NCBI GenBank assembly: GCA_037179385.1
Contig: CM074195.1
Coordinates: 12,127,887-12,191,886, forward strand
Reading direction: 5' to 3'
From: Holothuria scabra
Lineage: Eukaryota; Echinodermata; Holothuroidea; Aspidochirotida; Holothuriidae
DNA: 64,000 bases
The first letter of the stretch is position 1, and each line of letters opens with the position of its first letter. Both the position numbers and the translations under genes were made by a program. Of this stretch, positions 13,001-27,500 are shown piece after piece. Below the pieces are notes generated by a model. The model was given only the letters and a program-made list of their open reading frames with translations, was not told where the DNA came from and did not search any database.

Positions 13001-16000
13001 TTGTAGAAAGTCACAAAATTTGATGATTCATCAGAAATTGAACAAGCAATGAAGTAGAGATAACAATCCTGTTCCCTGCAACTGGATATAAGGTCATGGG
13101 AATTGCATACAGGAAGGTTTTTTAGTTGAGGCAGAAACCCTAGCTTTTGTAACCTAAACCACTTTCAACATAAAGCCACCGTCATACTGCAGCCAATGTG
13201 GATGAGACTTCCAATCCGATTTTTGTGAGTTTTTGTTAAAATCTTCTCCATCTCTGGTCGGAAAGAGCCAAAAATTTGCCAACCTGTTTAGATGTATGAG
13301 TTGTACTGCAGGACTGTGAAAGATAAATTTATGTTCATTATTCCAGGACATCTTATCGATAGGCAGATTCGTCCAACTACACTGTACGATAAAAAATGTA
13401 TGTTGGTGTGACATCACAAAAAGAAATCAGTTGGCACTTAATTTTCAAAGACATCAGATGCAAATCATATTTACAGTTGTTGACAAATATTTGGCTCCTT
13501 CCAACCAGAGGCAAAGAAGATTTTAACAACCCCCCCCCCCCCAAAAAAAAAAAATCGGATCAGAATCCGATTGGAATTCATTGTAAATTGACCAGAGCTT
13601 AACAGGGAGGTTATGGGTTGATCTTTCTCCAGTTTGGCAACCACTGCTTTTATTTTGACTTCAAATTTAAGCTTGCTCTACTTCTAATCTTTATGCAAAT
13701 AATTTTGCTTTATATTTTCCAAAACATATAACAAAGAAGCTTTCCAATCAACATCATGTATCATTAAATAGATGTTGCTACATTGTGTATCATTAAATAA
13801 ATGTTGCAAATGTTGCTATCATGCACTGTTAATTAGATATTGCAACATTTATCATTAGATGTTGCTGCATCATGTATCATTTTATATGTAAATGTTGCAG
13901 CATTGTGTATCATTAAATAGATGCTGCATCATGTATTGTTAAATAGGTGTTGCAATGTCATGTATTATTAAATGGTTGTTGCAACATTTTTAATTTCAAC
14001 ATTTTGCTTCTAAAAATTGACATTTTCTACTTCTGTGTTGGTCTGTCATCGCTGTACAGTTTTTATCACACCTATCAGCAAGTGGAACATTCCCACAGGT
14101 AGTAAACCTTTGACCTGCATCTGCATGCATGAAATGTAGGTCACTTAATTTGCATACCCCATATATCTGCCTACCCACCTAAACCCCTCCTTCCCCAGCC
14201 CTCTATTATACCAAGTACAACTGTATATGCATGATATTTAAATATATATGAATTTTTAGAATTTTATATCTAAATATACTGGATCTTTTTTGTTATCCTG
14301 TTTTGGAATGAGAAACATTAATTGCAAGATCCACTCACCCCCCAAGGATATTTTTCTAAATTATATTTCTGGCTAACAATGTTTTGTGGATACATTTGAG
14401 TATGTGTACTATATATATGTGTACTATATATTATATCCAGCAACCTATACTGCAAACCTGTCATACCCAGCACATATCAATTTATTTTCTAACATCTGTT
14501 TTAAACTTTTGAGTGTTTTTGAACTTTAGAATGTTTGAGTGGACATCAGATTGAAATGTGTGATTTCCAGTAATATCTGATTGATGTATTGACTTGTAAG
14601 GCTTGCATGCTGTGACAATAGTAGTGATCCCAAAAAGTTCTCAGATTTGGCCTCTGCCTTACATTTACCTGCAGGCATGTTTTTTTCTTGCTTTCTTTTG
14701 AGTTTTGCAACATCCTGCTCTTGTGCCGTATTTCCTTACATGTAATTTGTACAGGCCTGTAGCCAGCCAAACCACCATAGGGTGGTCAAAAGCCCTTATG
14801 CTTGGGGGGAGGGGAGGGAGGGGCAAAATTTTGTCTAGGGCGACAAATGTGAACAATGTTTGAAGTATATGGCAAAGTTCAACTTCTCTAGGGGGGCAAA
14901 AGATTTAAATTAAATTTAAATTACTTATGAGGCATTGAAGGGTAAGATCACATTTCAGAGATAAACTTCCATCAAGTTTTAAACTATTTGCTATTTGCTG
15001 TTGGCAAATGCTTGAATGAGCACCTAAATGATATTGACCTTGATAAATTTTAGCATTGGAAGAATTTTTGAAGTGTGTAATTTTTTTTGAAGAAGTTTCC
15101 TCATCTGGTCAAAGATTATTTATTTCATAAGTAAGTACACATTGGCTCCAGTCTTTACTGTGTTTGTAATCCTTTTGACAATTTTCCTCATGGGAAATCA
15201 TTTAATCACTGGGTGAGTCACACATTTATTTCCTGGGTGAGATATCCATTTACCTTGTAGGTGTGGAAGTATTCAATTAACCCCAATTTGAGCTATCCAT
15301 TTAATCCCAAGGTGAGGTATCCATTTAACCCTACAACAGGTGAGGTATCCATTTAACTCCTGGGTGAGGTGTACATTTAACAAATTGGTGAAGTTTCATT
15401 TAACCTCATGGCGAGGTCTTCAATTAAGCACTGAGTGAGGTATCCATGTAACTCCTAGGTGAGGTATCCCTTTACTTTCTAGTTGCATTATCCATTTAAC
15501 TACTGAGTGAAGTATTCTTTTACACCCTTGGTGAGGTATCCATTTAGGCAGTTTACCTTCTGAGTAAGAGTTTTCTATGCTGGTACTTGTCTTGTATAAA
15601 CATTACAAGTAAAATTCATCAACTACACAAATTTCTTTTTGATGGAGATGAAAAATCTGTTAAAATCGCAGGAAGGATATTGCTTGGAGAAATGTGTTCT
15701 ATTATTTGTTGTATTTATTATGCATGAGTTAATGATCACAGAAAGTTCAAGTCGTATCAAGTAGTTGATTTTTGTCTCCTTGCAAAAGATTCACAAGTCA
15801 CTTGCTGCTCCCTCAAAGAATTTCAGACACTGTGACTTTATTAACTGCATCTAATTTCCACCTCCAGTGCAGTGTCATGTAATATTACCTTTATCTTTTT
15901 GTCTGCAGGAAGTCAAGTCATCTTTATCTCAGAGAGGTCAAAGTTCAAAGTCTCGTCAAGGGTAAGATTGATTGCTAGCTGATTTGAGGCAGGAGGGGAT

Positions 16001-19000
16001 CAACACATCTGTAGTGGATTCTCCTACAAGTTAATGCAGGGGTTTACCATCACTCAAGCTGTTGTCACAAATGTGGCATTAATTTTAGAATGTAACATGT
16101 CACGTCCTACCATATCAAGTTTAGGGAAGGCAATCATGAGTGCAGAATTGGGGAGGGCTTGAGAAGGGTGTCCTTTTCCAGTATTTGGAAAATTTTGATA
16201 AGCACTTGCAATGGTGCTGTTTGGTGACATTTTTAATCTTAGTTTTTGGCAAATAATTGTATTTCATAAAGATGATTCCATGTATAGGCCCTGGTTGAAA
16301 CCTCTGCCTAAGGGCGATGAGTTTTGGGTCTCTGGTGTGCATTGTCTGTGAAGTTTGCTGAATAATAAGATCTCAAAGTATGGTAGTGACGTCTTAACCC
16401 TTGTCACACTGACTTAAGTTGAGTGTGCTCTCCAATTTTGCTTCAACCAGTCCTTGAATTTTGAGGTGTGTGAGTTCAATTCCACGCCCATTGCCTGAAA
16501 TTACTGTGAGTAGTGTGATTAATTACATACCTAGATAAAGAATGGGAATTTAGATAAATGTATTAGAGTTTAATGTAACAGTACACCCTATCCTACTTCT
16601 AAATTTCTTAAGAAGTGTGACTTGAAGCACACCTGGAAAATCTAAAACTCAAGGCCTGTTCAACAAAGCCCTACATTACAAATCATATTCCTGTATTTAG
16701 AAAATTACTACCAATTTAGACAACTGTCACCATAATCTACAATGCAAGCTGAGAAAGCAAGTGGAGGGCGCTCTTTTGGTATCTTCATAGAAGTTTAAAT
16801 AAATATACTTTGAAGTGCCCTCAGTGCTACATATGTCACCTACAGCATTACAAGGGTTAAAGCAAACTCAAATCTCAGGATAACTGTGGATATTTCTCTG
16901 CTTGTTCATGCCGTTGGAGTCTGTCAGTCGTCTGAGTTGTTTCATTACTGTAGCAACCTCAGAATGAAAACAACAGCTGAATGGTATGTAATTATATGGG
17001 ACCATTACAAGGCTGGAGTGAAACAACTTTGCACATGGAAACAATCCCACACACAGAATACATGCAATTTATTTGTTTTCACGTCAGTACCTCATTGCCA
17101 TGGTGATGTAAGGGAAGTAATGTGTCTCCCACAGACCCCATAGCCAAATCAAAGCAGTAAAATGATGGTCTGAATTAGTCGGCCATTGTTGGGGTCCTTC
17201 AGTCTTAATTTTTCCCAATTTGTTTCTTTTAACTTGTGTCATGGATGGTTGTACACTAAAGATCCTGCTTAATGCTCTAAATATAAAGGTTCAAAATTGC
17301 ATGTGATCTGTAAAATTTAGAAGGTTATGGCTTGGCCCTTAAACAATGGCCAAGTTCACTAGACTGTTAGTTTAATCCATTGACCCATCGACTTGATGCA
17401 AGTGTAACATTGTATGTTTAGAAGGGTAAAGTGAGCTGCAGCAGTACAGAATAGCCTATTTTACAGGTGCTGTGGCCGAGTGGATAATGGGGGTGGCATT
17501 TGAAGCGATGAAGCTTAGCAGCCGGGAGGTCTAGTGTTCAATTCCTGGCTGGGTCAAAGTAGGGTGGGTTTTTCATCCAAGAGCAATCTATGGTTTTCCC
17601 ATCTGAAATGGTCTTTCAAAAATTACCAAATTTCATCCAAATTGTTGAGTTGGTTGCCACCCGACCTGAAGTTGTAATTCATAAGCCAATGGCTTCTCCC
17701 AACATTCGTGATCACTTAGCATCGTAAAACAACTGCCCTTCAAGGCCTGATTATTATATATATAATAGCCCATTGCAATGATCACTGATTCATTGCTGTT
17801 GGTTATACTGTACAGTGAGCCACAACTGGAAAAAAGGCTGTGGTCAGCTCGACTTGAACCAATACGTTGGAAACTGGGCTGTAAAACTCCATCTAACTAA
17901 CTAACTATACTGTTCTCATGCATGGTCAGGCACCATAATGGTTATGAGAGTGTAGAAAGTATGTGTAATGTTAACATCAATCTTCCAGTCAAATGTAGAG
18001 AAATTGATAAGGTGTCATATGGAATGTGTAATTGGGCAATCAATTTTGCTTTGGCCCATTTTTGCACCTACAGCTCAGCAAGAAAACCGGAGACAGAACC
18101 TGTGAATCAGGAGGTATGTAATAGATGGTGACTGTTAGTATGGTTTGCAACTGCAACACCCCTCAAGGGGGTTCATGAGTTCCTGTGGGGACAACTGGAG
18201 GCTGACCCCAGTTGAGTCACACTGATCTGACACAAAAACAAGAAAAGAAACCTGTATGATTAGAAGGGCCCTGCTTAGGCTTTAATTACAAACAAAGTAT
18301 CGAATTACTTTGTCACTTTAAAAACGTAAACCTTGACTAAAGCAACATGACAAGCGAGTCCCACCCTGTTAAGATAAACATCCCTGGAATGAAACATAGC
18401 TTCCATAACTTACCTAATCATGAAAACTGCATTTGACTTAAAAACCAATTTCATATATAATTTGGTGGTATAGTAAATGGAACTCTATGGTGTAATCATG
18501 GACTTGTATACATGGACAGAGCATGTAACCTGTACATCCTATCCGTAGATGGTCGCCACCGACTGGGACAAAAATGCACACCAAGATGGCCCCCGTGAAG
18601 TTATAAATCGTCTGATTTGATGACAACTCTGTCATATTTTAAGCAAAAATTTAACTTGAATTGGAAATAATATCATATTCCTGCAATACGTGAAGTGATT
18701 TTGACCTTACCTTTCCATGTTTCAAAAATATTTCAACTTTCTTGCTAAATGTGGTGTTAAACTTGAGCAAGTCCAAACTTTTACACAAAACCATAGCAGA
18801 CGGCCATCTTGGTGCGCTTTTTCTCACAGGTGCAGTAGCGACAATCTACCGTGCAGCATGCTCTGTCCATGTATAGGAAGTCCGTGGGTGAAATGCATGA
18901 TATAATAGGTAGTACTGATGACAGCATAGTGGATCAAGGGTGGAGGAAATGGTACTTCACATAGTGAAGAGTGTGTAAGGTACTGCATAATATATTTACT

Positions 19001-22000
19001 GGAACTGGGTGGTATATGCTTACCCAGAATAACTAGTAATGTAGACCCATTGAGCCAGTTTAGAATTCCTATAACAGCTATCCTCCTAAGTTTCCTACCA
19101 TTTGTTTTAATTAACTCCATTCTTAAATGTTTTAGAATATAGGCCTTATTCATTTACACACACTTTATTTTCCATCTTTTCCTGTTTCCATTAGTTGTGT
19201 GTTAGTCAGGATGAGATGTAAGATAAAGCTTCGTAGTCAGTATACTGAAAGACTGAAAGTATATGTATGTCATTGGTTTGTCACTTGTAACTTCCTTACC
19301 AACTTCTAACTCCCCCTTCCCCATATGAAGTTTTCCAATGTCATCTGGGACCTTGATGGGTATGGTTATTATGTGAGACAATTTTGACAGTTTTCTTTTT
19401 GCTCTTTATGCAGAATTTATCAGTAATAGCTAAGCTCTTATCATATCTTCTGCAGAAAATCAAAAATTTTTCAAATTAAAGGAAGCAAAGCCAGAATTTT
19501 TTTTCTTGTGCATTCATCATACTAATGAACACTTGTCAACTTTCTTGGGGCTTCATGTTTTGGGACTCCTGCTAAGGAGCTCTGCCTTTATCAGGTAATT
19601 CCTGATGGTACGTCTAATACCTTAACTGTGAGTTCATAATTTTATTATGTACTTTAATAGGTTTCAAGACCTGTTTCTAGACCAGCTTCAAGACCAGCTA
19701 CTCGTAGCGGCAGCAGGGGTTCAAGAAAGGATGAAGGTGTCAGACGAGGAGGTAGCAGAGGTAGGTTTATAAATTTAATTGATATTGGTCTTGGCAAAGG
19801 GATGTCCTTTTTTTTTTGTAATATGGAGCCAAAAAAGAAATCTTGCTCAGTTGTTGCAAGGTTTTTTTTTTTTGTAAAGTTGATATTACTTATAGTTTAG
19901 CAAAGACAGACATACCATTGGTTCTTGATGCATTATAAGCCAAGATGAAAGACTGTGTCAATCTCCACAATTTCCCCAAATAGATTTCTCTCATCTAGAT
20001 AAAGACTTTTTACTTATTTTTGCAAGTGCATATGCAAATACATGGTATGTTCACATTAACATTGATATCATACAAGTATATTCAAGTTAAGACAGATTCT
20101 TAATATCACACAAGTGTTTTAAACATGGTCTAAGTGTAAATGAGTCACTCCTCATCCCTCCTATTTACACATGTAATACCTCAAGTTGCCTGCAAGTCCA
20201 TTTCCAGCAAGACTTCTCAGCACTGGGAAAGCACCATCTCTCCTCAAGTCCTTACAATATCAAATTGAAGACCACATCATATATGCAGTGTTGTCACACT
20301 TTCAGACATTTAAATAAAGTTATCAAATGTTTTGGTCAGTAGGCACTTAATAAAATTTTTCCGGAATGATCAGGAGATATCAAATATTTATGAGGGCACT
20401 GCTCTGTATTCTGGTCTCTCTCAAATGCAGAAATTGTACATGGAAGTCACTGTAAGGGCATTGGTTCAAAATTGCTTCAAGTTAAAGAGTTCATGTACAG
20501 GTTTCAGGATACAGACCTGCTGGAACATAAAGGTGATACCTCATTTGAAGTGTGAATGATCACAACATCTATAAAAATAGCAAATGTAATTATGTTACAT
20601 AGTATTTATGATTCCTAAGATACAGGGGCTTGATTTTTGGCCCAGTTCATACCAAGGACTTAAAAAATTGAACCTATTGCCATTGTACATGATGTTTGTT
20701 CCACTTAAGCGGTGGAGTAGGGATAAAAATCCAGTATCCAACAACTGGAAACTGGTTGTAGGTGTCGCCAGATTTAACCAGAATGTTATAGACCTTGTGC
20801 ACTGACGACACACTAACCTCATCAGTGGGGGAATAACAATGGAACACGTGGCCACATGCCAAAGAATAGACTTTGTGCATATGATGCCACAGAGTGGAAA
20901 GTACGCCCTCCTTCAGGGGCTAAACAAACCAACACCTACAAATGCAGACAGCCTATTTGTCAACCAGTCCAATGCATGCATAGTCTTCTACACGTGCGGG
21001 ACAAAAAGACCTTGCGCATTGATGGCACACTGACCTCATCCTTGGGGGCGAAACAATGGAACTTGTGGCCGTACGCATAAAGATTCGCCTGCACGTGTAG
21101 CAGACTGTGGGTGTATTCAACTGGTTGACAAATCAGCTGTCTGCATTTGCTGGTGTTGGTTTGTTTTGCCCCCAAAAGGAGGGTGTGCTTTCCGCTCTGT
21201 GACAACATATGCACAAGGTCTATAAGTTGAGGCATTAAACTAATCTAAGCTTAACCAACCCTAAGAAGTATGCTACCTACGTGTATTTAATTTATCTTGA
21301 TTGTGCTTTTATTTACAGTTAATGAGCCTGATGTTATGAAAGTGGAACATGGACCAGTAAGTTTGAATCAAGCTTCTTAAGAAAGTTTAAGTCATTCAGA
21401 TGTGACATGGATTTTTTTGTCGGCCAATGTTTTCTTTTTAAATTCGATGCATGAAAGCTCCATGAAAGCCCCATTATTTCAGTGTATTCAAATGAACAAG
21501 TACTTATTCTCATTCAGAGCCAAACCTGAAAATGTTATCTGAGCATACAGATCCTTCTCTCATACTTGGCTTTCTCAAAGAAAGTAGCCTGCACAGAAGT
21601 TTTTGACATGACTCCTGTATGAACTTTTGTCTGGAAATTTTAGTGGGATTTTATCTTTTTTAGGTGATTTTTAACCTGTCATGGCATTGTTTTCACTTAA
21701 ATGACACAGTATAACTCATTTGTGTCAGGGTGTTGTTTGACCCCATTTAACTAACTCATTTAGAGTAGGGTGGCCATTCCCTGATGACAGAGAAGGACAA
21801 CTTCAGCTCTTGAGTTTTGAGTTTTAGATTTTCCAGGTGTTTCTGCTACAAATCACACTCCTCAGAAAATAAAGTAGTGTGGTAGGAGTGATATCTTATT
21901 AAACTTAAGCAGATTTATATTGCTCCCATTCCTGAACTAGTGTGCAAAAAATCATCCTCCTCATAGGGATTTGAGTGATTGTGTGTGATTGCGCTCACAC

Positions 22001-24544
22001 TGCTCAAAATTCAAGCCTGCAACATTTCTTATGTAAGCCTACCATCTAAGCGTGAGTTGTTGCATAGCCTACAAGAAATTTTGGGGCTCCACAAACTCCC
22101 TCAGACAGCCAGGAGTGGCTCTTTCTGGTGGTATGAGTTGCATGTCTAAAAACTGGGACATGGAGTCTAAAAATAGAAGTCATCTCTGAAAATAGAAAAG
22201 AATGTAAAACATCTTTTGCAGTTTGAACCCAAACAGAGGATAATGTACTTAAAAGCTGGATTGGCAGTGGAATGCCTGACAAATGGCCAGAGCTGAAAGG
22301 TGTGAATTTGTTGTGTACATATTTACAAAGCACAATAATAAATGTATAGAAACAGACTTAATTAATTTTCTACTTGTGTGAATCATCAGAAATTGAGTTT
22401 CTTTGCCCTCTGTCCATTTAAGGTGACCCAGTCCTTTACTGGTACAGAGGCACAACCAGAACCTAGACCTCAGAAAACGACTCGCTCAGCTGAGGGTAAT
22501 CCAAGAAGGTAGGTTTTGTATTGCGATGAATACATATATAGGTAGTCCTTGATGAATGCTATGTATAAGTAGTCTTTGAACATTATATATAAGTACTCCT
22601 CTCTGAATACTATGTATAAGTAATCCTTAACTAATGCTATGTATAAGTCCTTATTGAATACTGTGTAAAAGTAGCCCTTATTGAGTACTATGTATAAAAA
22701 GTCCTTGACGAATGCTAAGTCCTTTTTGAATACTATGTAGAAAAAGTCATTGAAATTAAAGGCAGTCATTCGTCACCCTAAACTACACTTTCAGTATACA
22801 TATATCAAAACTCTCAATTGGTACAGCTCTTTGATTGGCATCACATTCAAACAATGCATCATAGCTAAATTACACAGGATGGGCACTGGGAGTGTCTTGA
22901 TTACACATTATGGACTTGTATGGCCACTGGGACAAGCAATGAAGCAATAAACAAGGATTGTGTCTGGATAAAGATGAACTTTAGATAAATGTGGGAGGGG
23001 CTAGAAGTAAGTAGGTTGGGAGAATTGGAACTGTTTGGGATGATGAAAATATGCCTTTAAGTACAATGTAAGTAAGGCTCAATCAATCAACCCTTTGACC
23101 CCTAAATCCCAGAAAATCAGTCACACAGGAAATGTACCATTACCCTAGAAGTTTGGTTTTTGGGTTCTCAAATAAAGTGACCATTAGTTCATTACTCTTA
23201 GTGGTCTTGTTTACAACAATGCTTACCCTGGCATCGTGGAAGGACACTTTTTGGGATGTTATAATGTTCAGTTTGGATGCTTTTGAAGGGAAAATGACCC
23301 AATTCTACTTGATATCTAATGTTTGTGACAATAGGTGGAAATAGATGGTCACAGGGCATAAAGGGGAAATGTCCTAGGGTGAGGGTCACAAATCCTATAA
23401 AATTCGAGGGTCCGAATGGTTAAATTAACCACTAGTTGTAAATTTTCCACAAACAAAAGCCAGTACATGGTCGAATTAATTATACACACTTGAGATTTAC
23501 AAACTTTTTATGAGATCATCTTTAGCAACCTTTTACACTGTAATGTATGCATAGCATGGAAGTGTAAGTACAGGGGGAATAGGGTTTCAAATTTGAAACG
23601 GTGTCAACACAAAGACCCCTGGTTACTAGTCTTAGTTGATATTGGTAATCCCATGGAGTATCAAAAACAATCCAGTGTGGCTTAAATGGAACAAATGCTG
23701 TGGGTGCCTTACCATTAAACCAGACTTTTTATAAGTTGTGTCCTAAAAGTCTATCTGAAGAACTTAGCAAATAATGAATGAAGTCAGTGCTTTTGAATAT
23801 TTTGAAATGAAGATGAACCATTTCTATCAGGACTTGTGAAAAAAGGCATTTTGTGAACAAGCATCATCTTAGTGTATCATTATTGAGGACATGCCTTTAA
23901 CTTTAAATAAAAATACTTTACTACAGCAATGAAGTCACCAATGCTTTCAGCAGTCGACCCAAGATACCTCGGACTCCAGATGGGGAGAGCAGAGCTGCAG
24001 CTAGAAGTATTACATCTCCTGGTCCACCTCCAAGGTCAGCTTCACCAACAAGGGGTAGACTTGTAAATGGAGAGAGTAAGTATCTGTAAATTTGGGATTT
24101 TGGATGTGATTTAACTTTTAAAAACGGATGGACCATGAATTGGTACAGGATAATTCATGATCGGAGGGTTAATGCAGGTGCTTCTCAAAGGTACAGCCTG
24201 GATGCATCAGTTAGAGCATGAAACCCTTATGGTGCATTTTCCAGGTCTATTGCACAGGTCTAGAGTTGTTTAGAGCTTGTTCATTCATACACAACATCTT
24301 CATTTAAATGGAGGAAAAAAGTAAGACTTCATTAATAAATAACCACATTAAAACAGTACAACCCCAAGTAAAATGGAATAGTCCAAGATAAGTGTGTTTA
24401 TCCATTACTGTGAGTTTATAAAATCCACCATTTTGTGGTTAGATCCAGACACATGTAATAATACAGAATGACTTAATACTTTTGTCATTATTGATTCCTT
24501 GCCGAAGGCAGGCAAGGAATCTATGCGATGGTGATGTCGTGTGT

Positions 24545-24589
<45 letters not shown>

Positions 24590-27500
24590 TGTGTGACGCC
24601 TGCTTGTAAACACGATATCTCAAGAACGGTAACCCCCAGGGATTTCAAACTTGGCATGTAGATTGTCCACATTGAGTAGATGGTCCCTATTTTTTTTGGT
24701 AGAGGTCAAATGTCATTTGGGGTCACCAGAGGTCAAAATGTAAATACCTTGGAAATTGCTTGTAAACACGATATTTCCAGAAGGAAAAATGTGAGCAATC
24801 TCATACTTACCTTGCTGATTGTCCATATTGAGTAGATGGTCCCTATTGTTTTTGATGGAGGTCAAAGGTCATTTGGGGTCACCAGAGGGAAAAAGGTCAA
24901 AACCTTGTAAACACTGTATCTCAAGAAGGGTAAATGTGAGGGATCTCATACATAGCAGGTGAATTGCCCATATTAAGTAGATGATCACAATTATTTTTGG
25001 TGGAGGTCAAAGGTCATTTGGGGTCATCAGAGATGAAAAGCTCAAAAACTTGTAAACACCATATGTCAAGAAAGGTAACTGCCAGGAATCTCATATTTAC
25101 TAAGTGGATTGTCCATACTGAGTAGATGACCCCTGTTGTTTTTATTGGATGTCAAAGGTCATTTGGGGTCATCAGAGTTCAAAACATCTAAACCTTGCAA
25201 ACACTATATCTCAAAAGAGTATATAACCGTTGAAGTTAATATCCATGAGCGGTTAGGGTGAAAGGCCGTAAGAATAATTTGGCATGTGTAATGTAATAGG
25301 CATAGGGTATATAATTTTTTTGGAAGTTTATTAACTTCACTATGTAAATTCTTTAGTGAGGTAATTTTGAAAATGCATTTGTAAAGTACTGAAGCAAACT
25401 CATAGGAAGAAGGTCTAAGGTGCACAAAAAGGCACATCACATGGTAGTTACTGTACAGTATGTTGATTCTGGCATGAAATTGTGCCCTGTTATTACATTA
25501 AGTTCCAAGTATTAATACATGAAAAAGTGGGCAGAGCAAAATATAAAATCTTAAAAGGCAAAATCTGTTCATCAGGCTGGCATAGGCCTACATGCTTCAA
25601 TGCTCATGGGTACGCTGATTTTGCAGCCACAAGTAAAAAGATTGTCATGAAACTGATGTGGAACATGTGAGTTTAAACAGTCTGTATATAAGGGTCATTT
25701 AGGGACATAGTCTGAAAATATTAGAAGATGCTTCTGTGCACACTAAGTAGATGACTGATATGGAACTTCAAAAGTATAAACTTTGAACAGAGAGTACTCT
25801 GTGTGATGCACAAGAATCTCTTTTATAGCATACCTACATTGCTTTTTCAACAACCTTAAAGAAAACCTGAAGAAAACATTAAATTTAGTGGCAAAAAGTG
25901 CTAATATTTGACAAACCTTGTGCCTACTGTCCTCATGAGGACATGTGCATGCAAGCATGCATTAACTGGAAGTGGGAATTGATTAATTAGATATACCACA
26001 GTTAGTTAGTTTTACAAAAAAGAACCTAATTTACACTGATCATTTGGTATCAAATACCCTTCAGCGCACATGAACTGTCATTGCCTAATAGAGTGAATCA
26101 AATTGTGACTGACCCATTCTTTGCCATTTGGTCACAGTTATCTTGCCCAATTTTTCACAGTTAACTGCCAGTTATCCCCACAGTGTCCTGAAGGATTACC
26201 TCATACAAACATACAGCTCAATTGACTTAAGCTTTTTACTGTATAAGTGGTGTTAATTGACTCTTATAAACCCTCTGAAGAAAGCTTATTTTTATCTCAG
26301 TACATAACCATGACAGCCCATTGTTTGTACTCCTATTTCCTGCCATTCCCTGCAGGCATTCAGTACTCTTTTTGTGGTCAAAATGTCAGACTTCCATGAA
26401 AGTCACACCTCTGCTAAATCCAGCATAAAATAACTGTCCACATTATCTTGTCTCATCTGACCACAAATAAAAGTTGTTTGCCTAGCCATTGTCTGGAGAT
26501 GGAGAAGTTCATGTACACTGATCAAGTTTCTAAAGTGAAAGTCATCTTAGAAATACTGTAGATTGACACACCTTCAGAAATTAGTGTCCTTTACATAGAA
26601 GCTGGTGGAATTGAACAAAAAGTGTGTTTGTATAAGGAATTTTGTTGAACAAACTTTAAACATTGGTGTCTGTCTAGATTGGTGTTTCTGCTTTACAGTT
26701 TCAATATGCTCTACAGTGATTATTTGTCACTTAGTTTCATTCTAGAATTTGTTTTAAATTTTTGATAGCATAAAATGTATCAGCATACTACTTGCCTCAT
26801 CTCTGCTTATATCTGGATAACTGCACCAAAAAAGTAACCCCTGTGCGAAGGATTATGTAGCTATGCCAAATATCATCATCGAGTGGGAATTCTTGTCTCA
26901 CATTTCATTTTTATCCATGTCACTATCCCCCCCCCCCCCAAAAAAAAAAAGTGTACCATAAAGCTTAATGCATAGAACCATTGCTTCAAGATTACCCTTT
27001 ATGACACTTTTCAAAAGTATTAAGATTTTATTTTGCATTGCTGCTGTCATTTAAAAGTAGTCCAGGTAATAAGAGCAAGCATAATGTTGTATACTGTGTA
27101 TCAAACAAGGAAAACTCGTACTGTATGTTATGCTGTACCTACAGTATAAGTAGACAAAAGGCGAATTAAAAGTCTTGTTAAATTATGGATTAATAGGGAT
27201 ATCTGCTTTTGTTAATTTGCAAATGATACCATAGACAATGGGTGGGGCATTTCCCCCATAAAGCAAAAATTGCCGTCGCTAATAGCCAAGGTTACACATC
27301 TCTGCTCAGATGTCTCTTTAGGCTTGGTCTCACATACCCCCCAACACCCAGTGTTAACTCGTGTTTACAATCAGACAAAACCACAGGCTAACCCCATGTT
27401 TTCCAGTCTGTGTTCTCACGTACCCAGTGTTTCGTTGATTGGATAGTGTTACCATAGTAACGAGACCAAATATTTCACACACCGATTACAGCAAAATGTA

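Noticed and set aside
17464..17545. Functional tRNA gene (Leu/Ser-like head)
   Set aside because: A and B boxes are present but the arms do not pair as a tRNA, and the sequence continues into a SINE body. The same applies to 12421, 37670 and 53690.
20595..21235. Cluster of overlapping frames on both strands
   Set aside because: They mirror each other because of the inverted repeat and contain no recognised domain.
22470..22769. 99-codon repetitive frame on the - strand (LYIVF/KDYLYI units)
   Set aside because: It is the antisense reading of a minisatellite; no start context or similarity.
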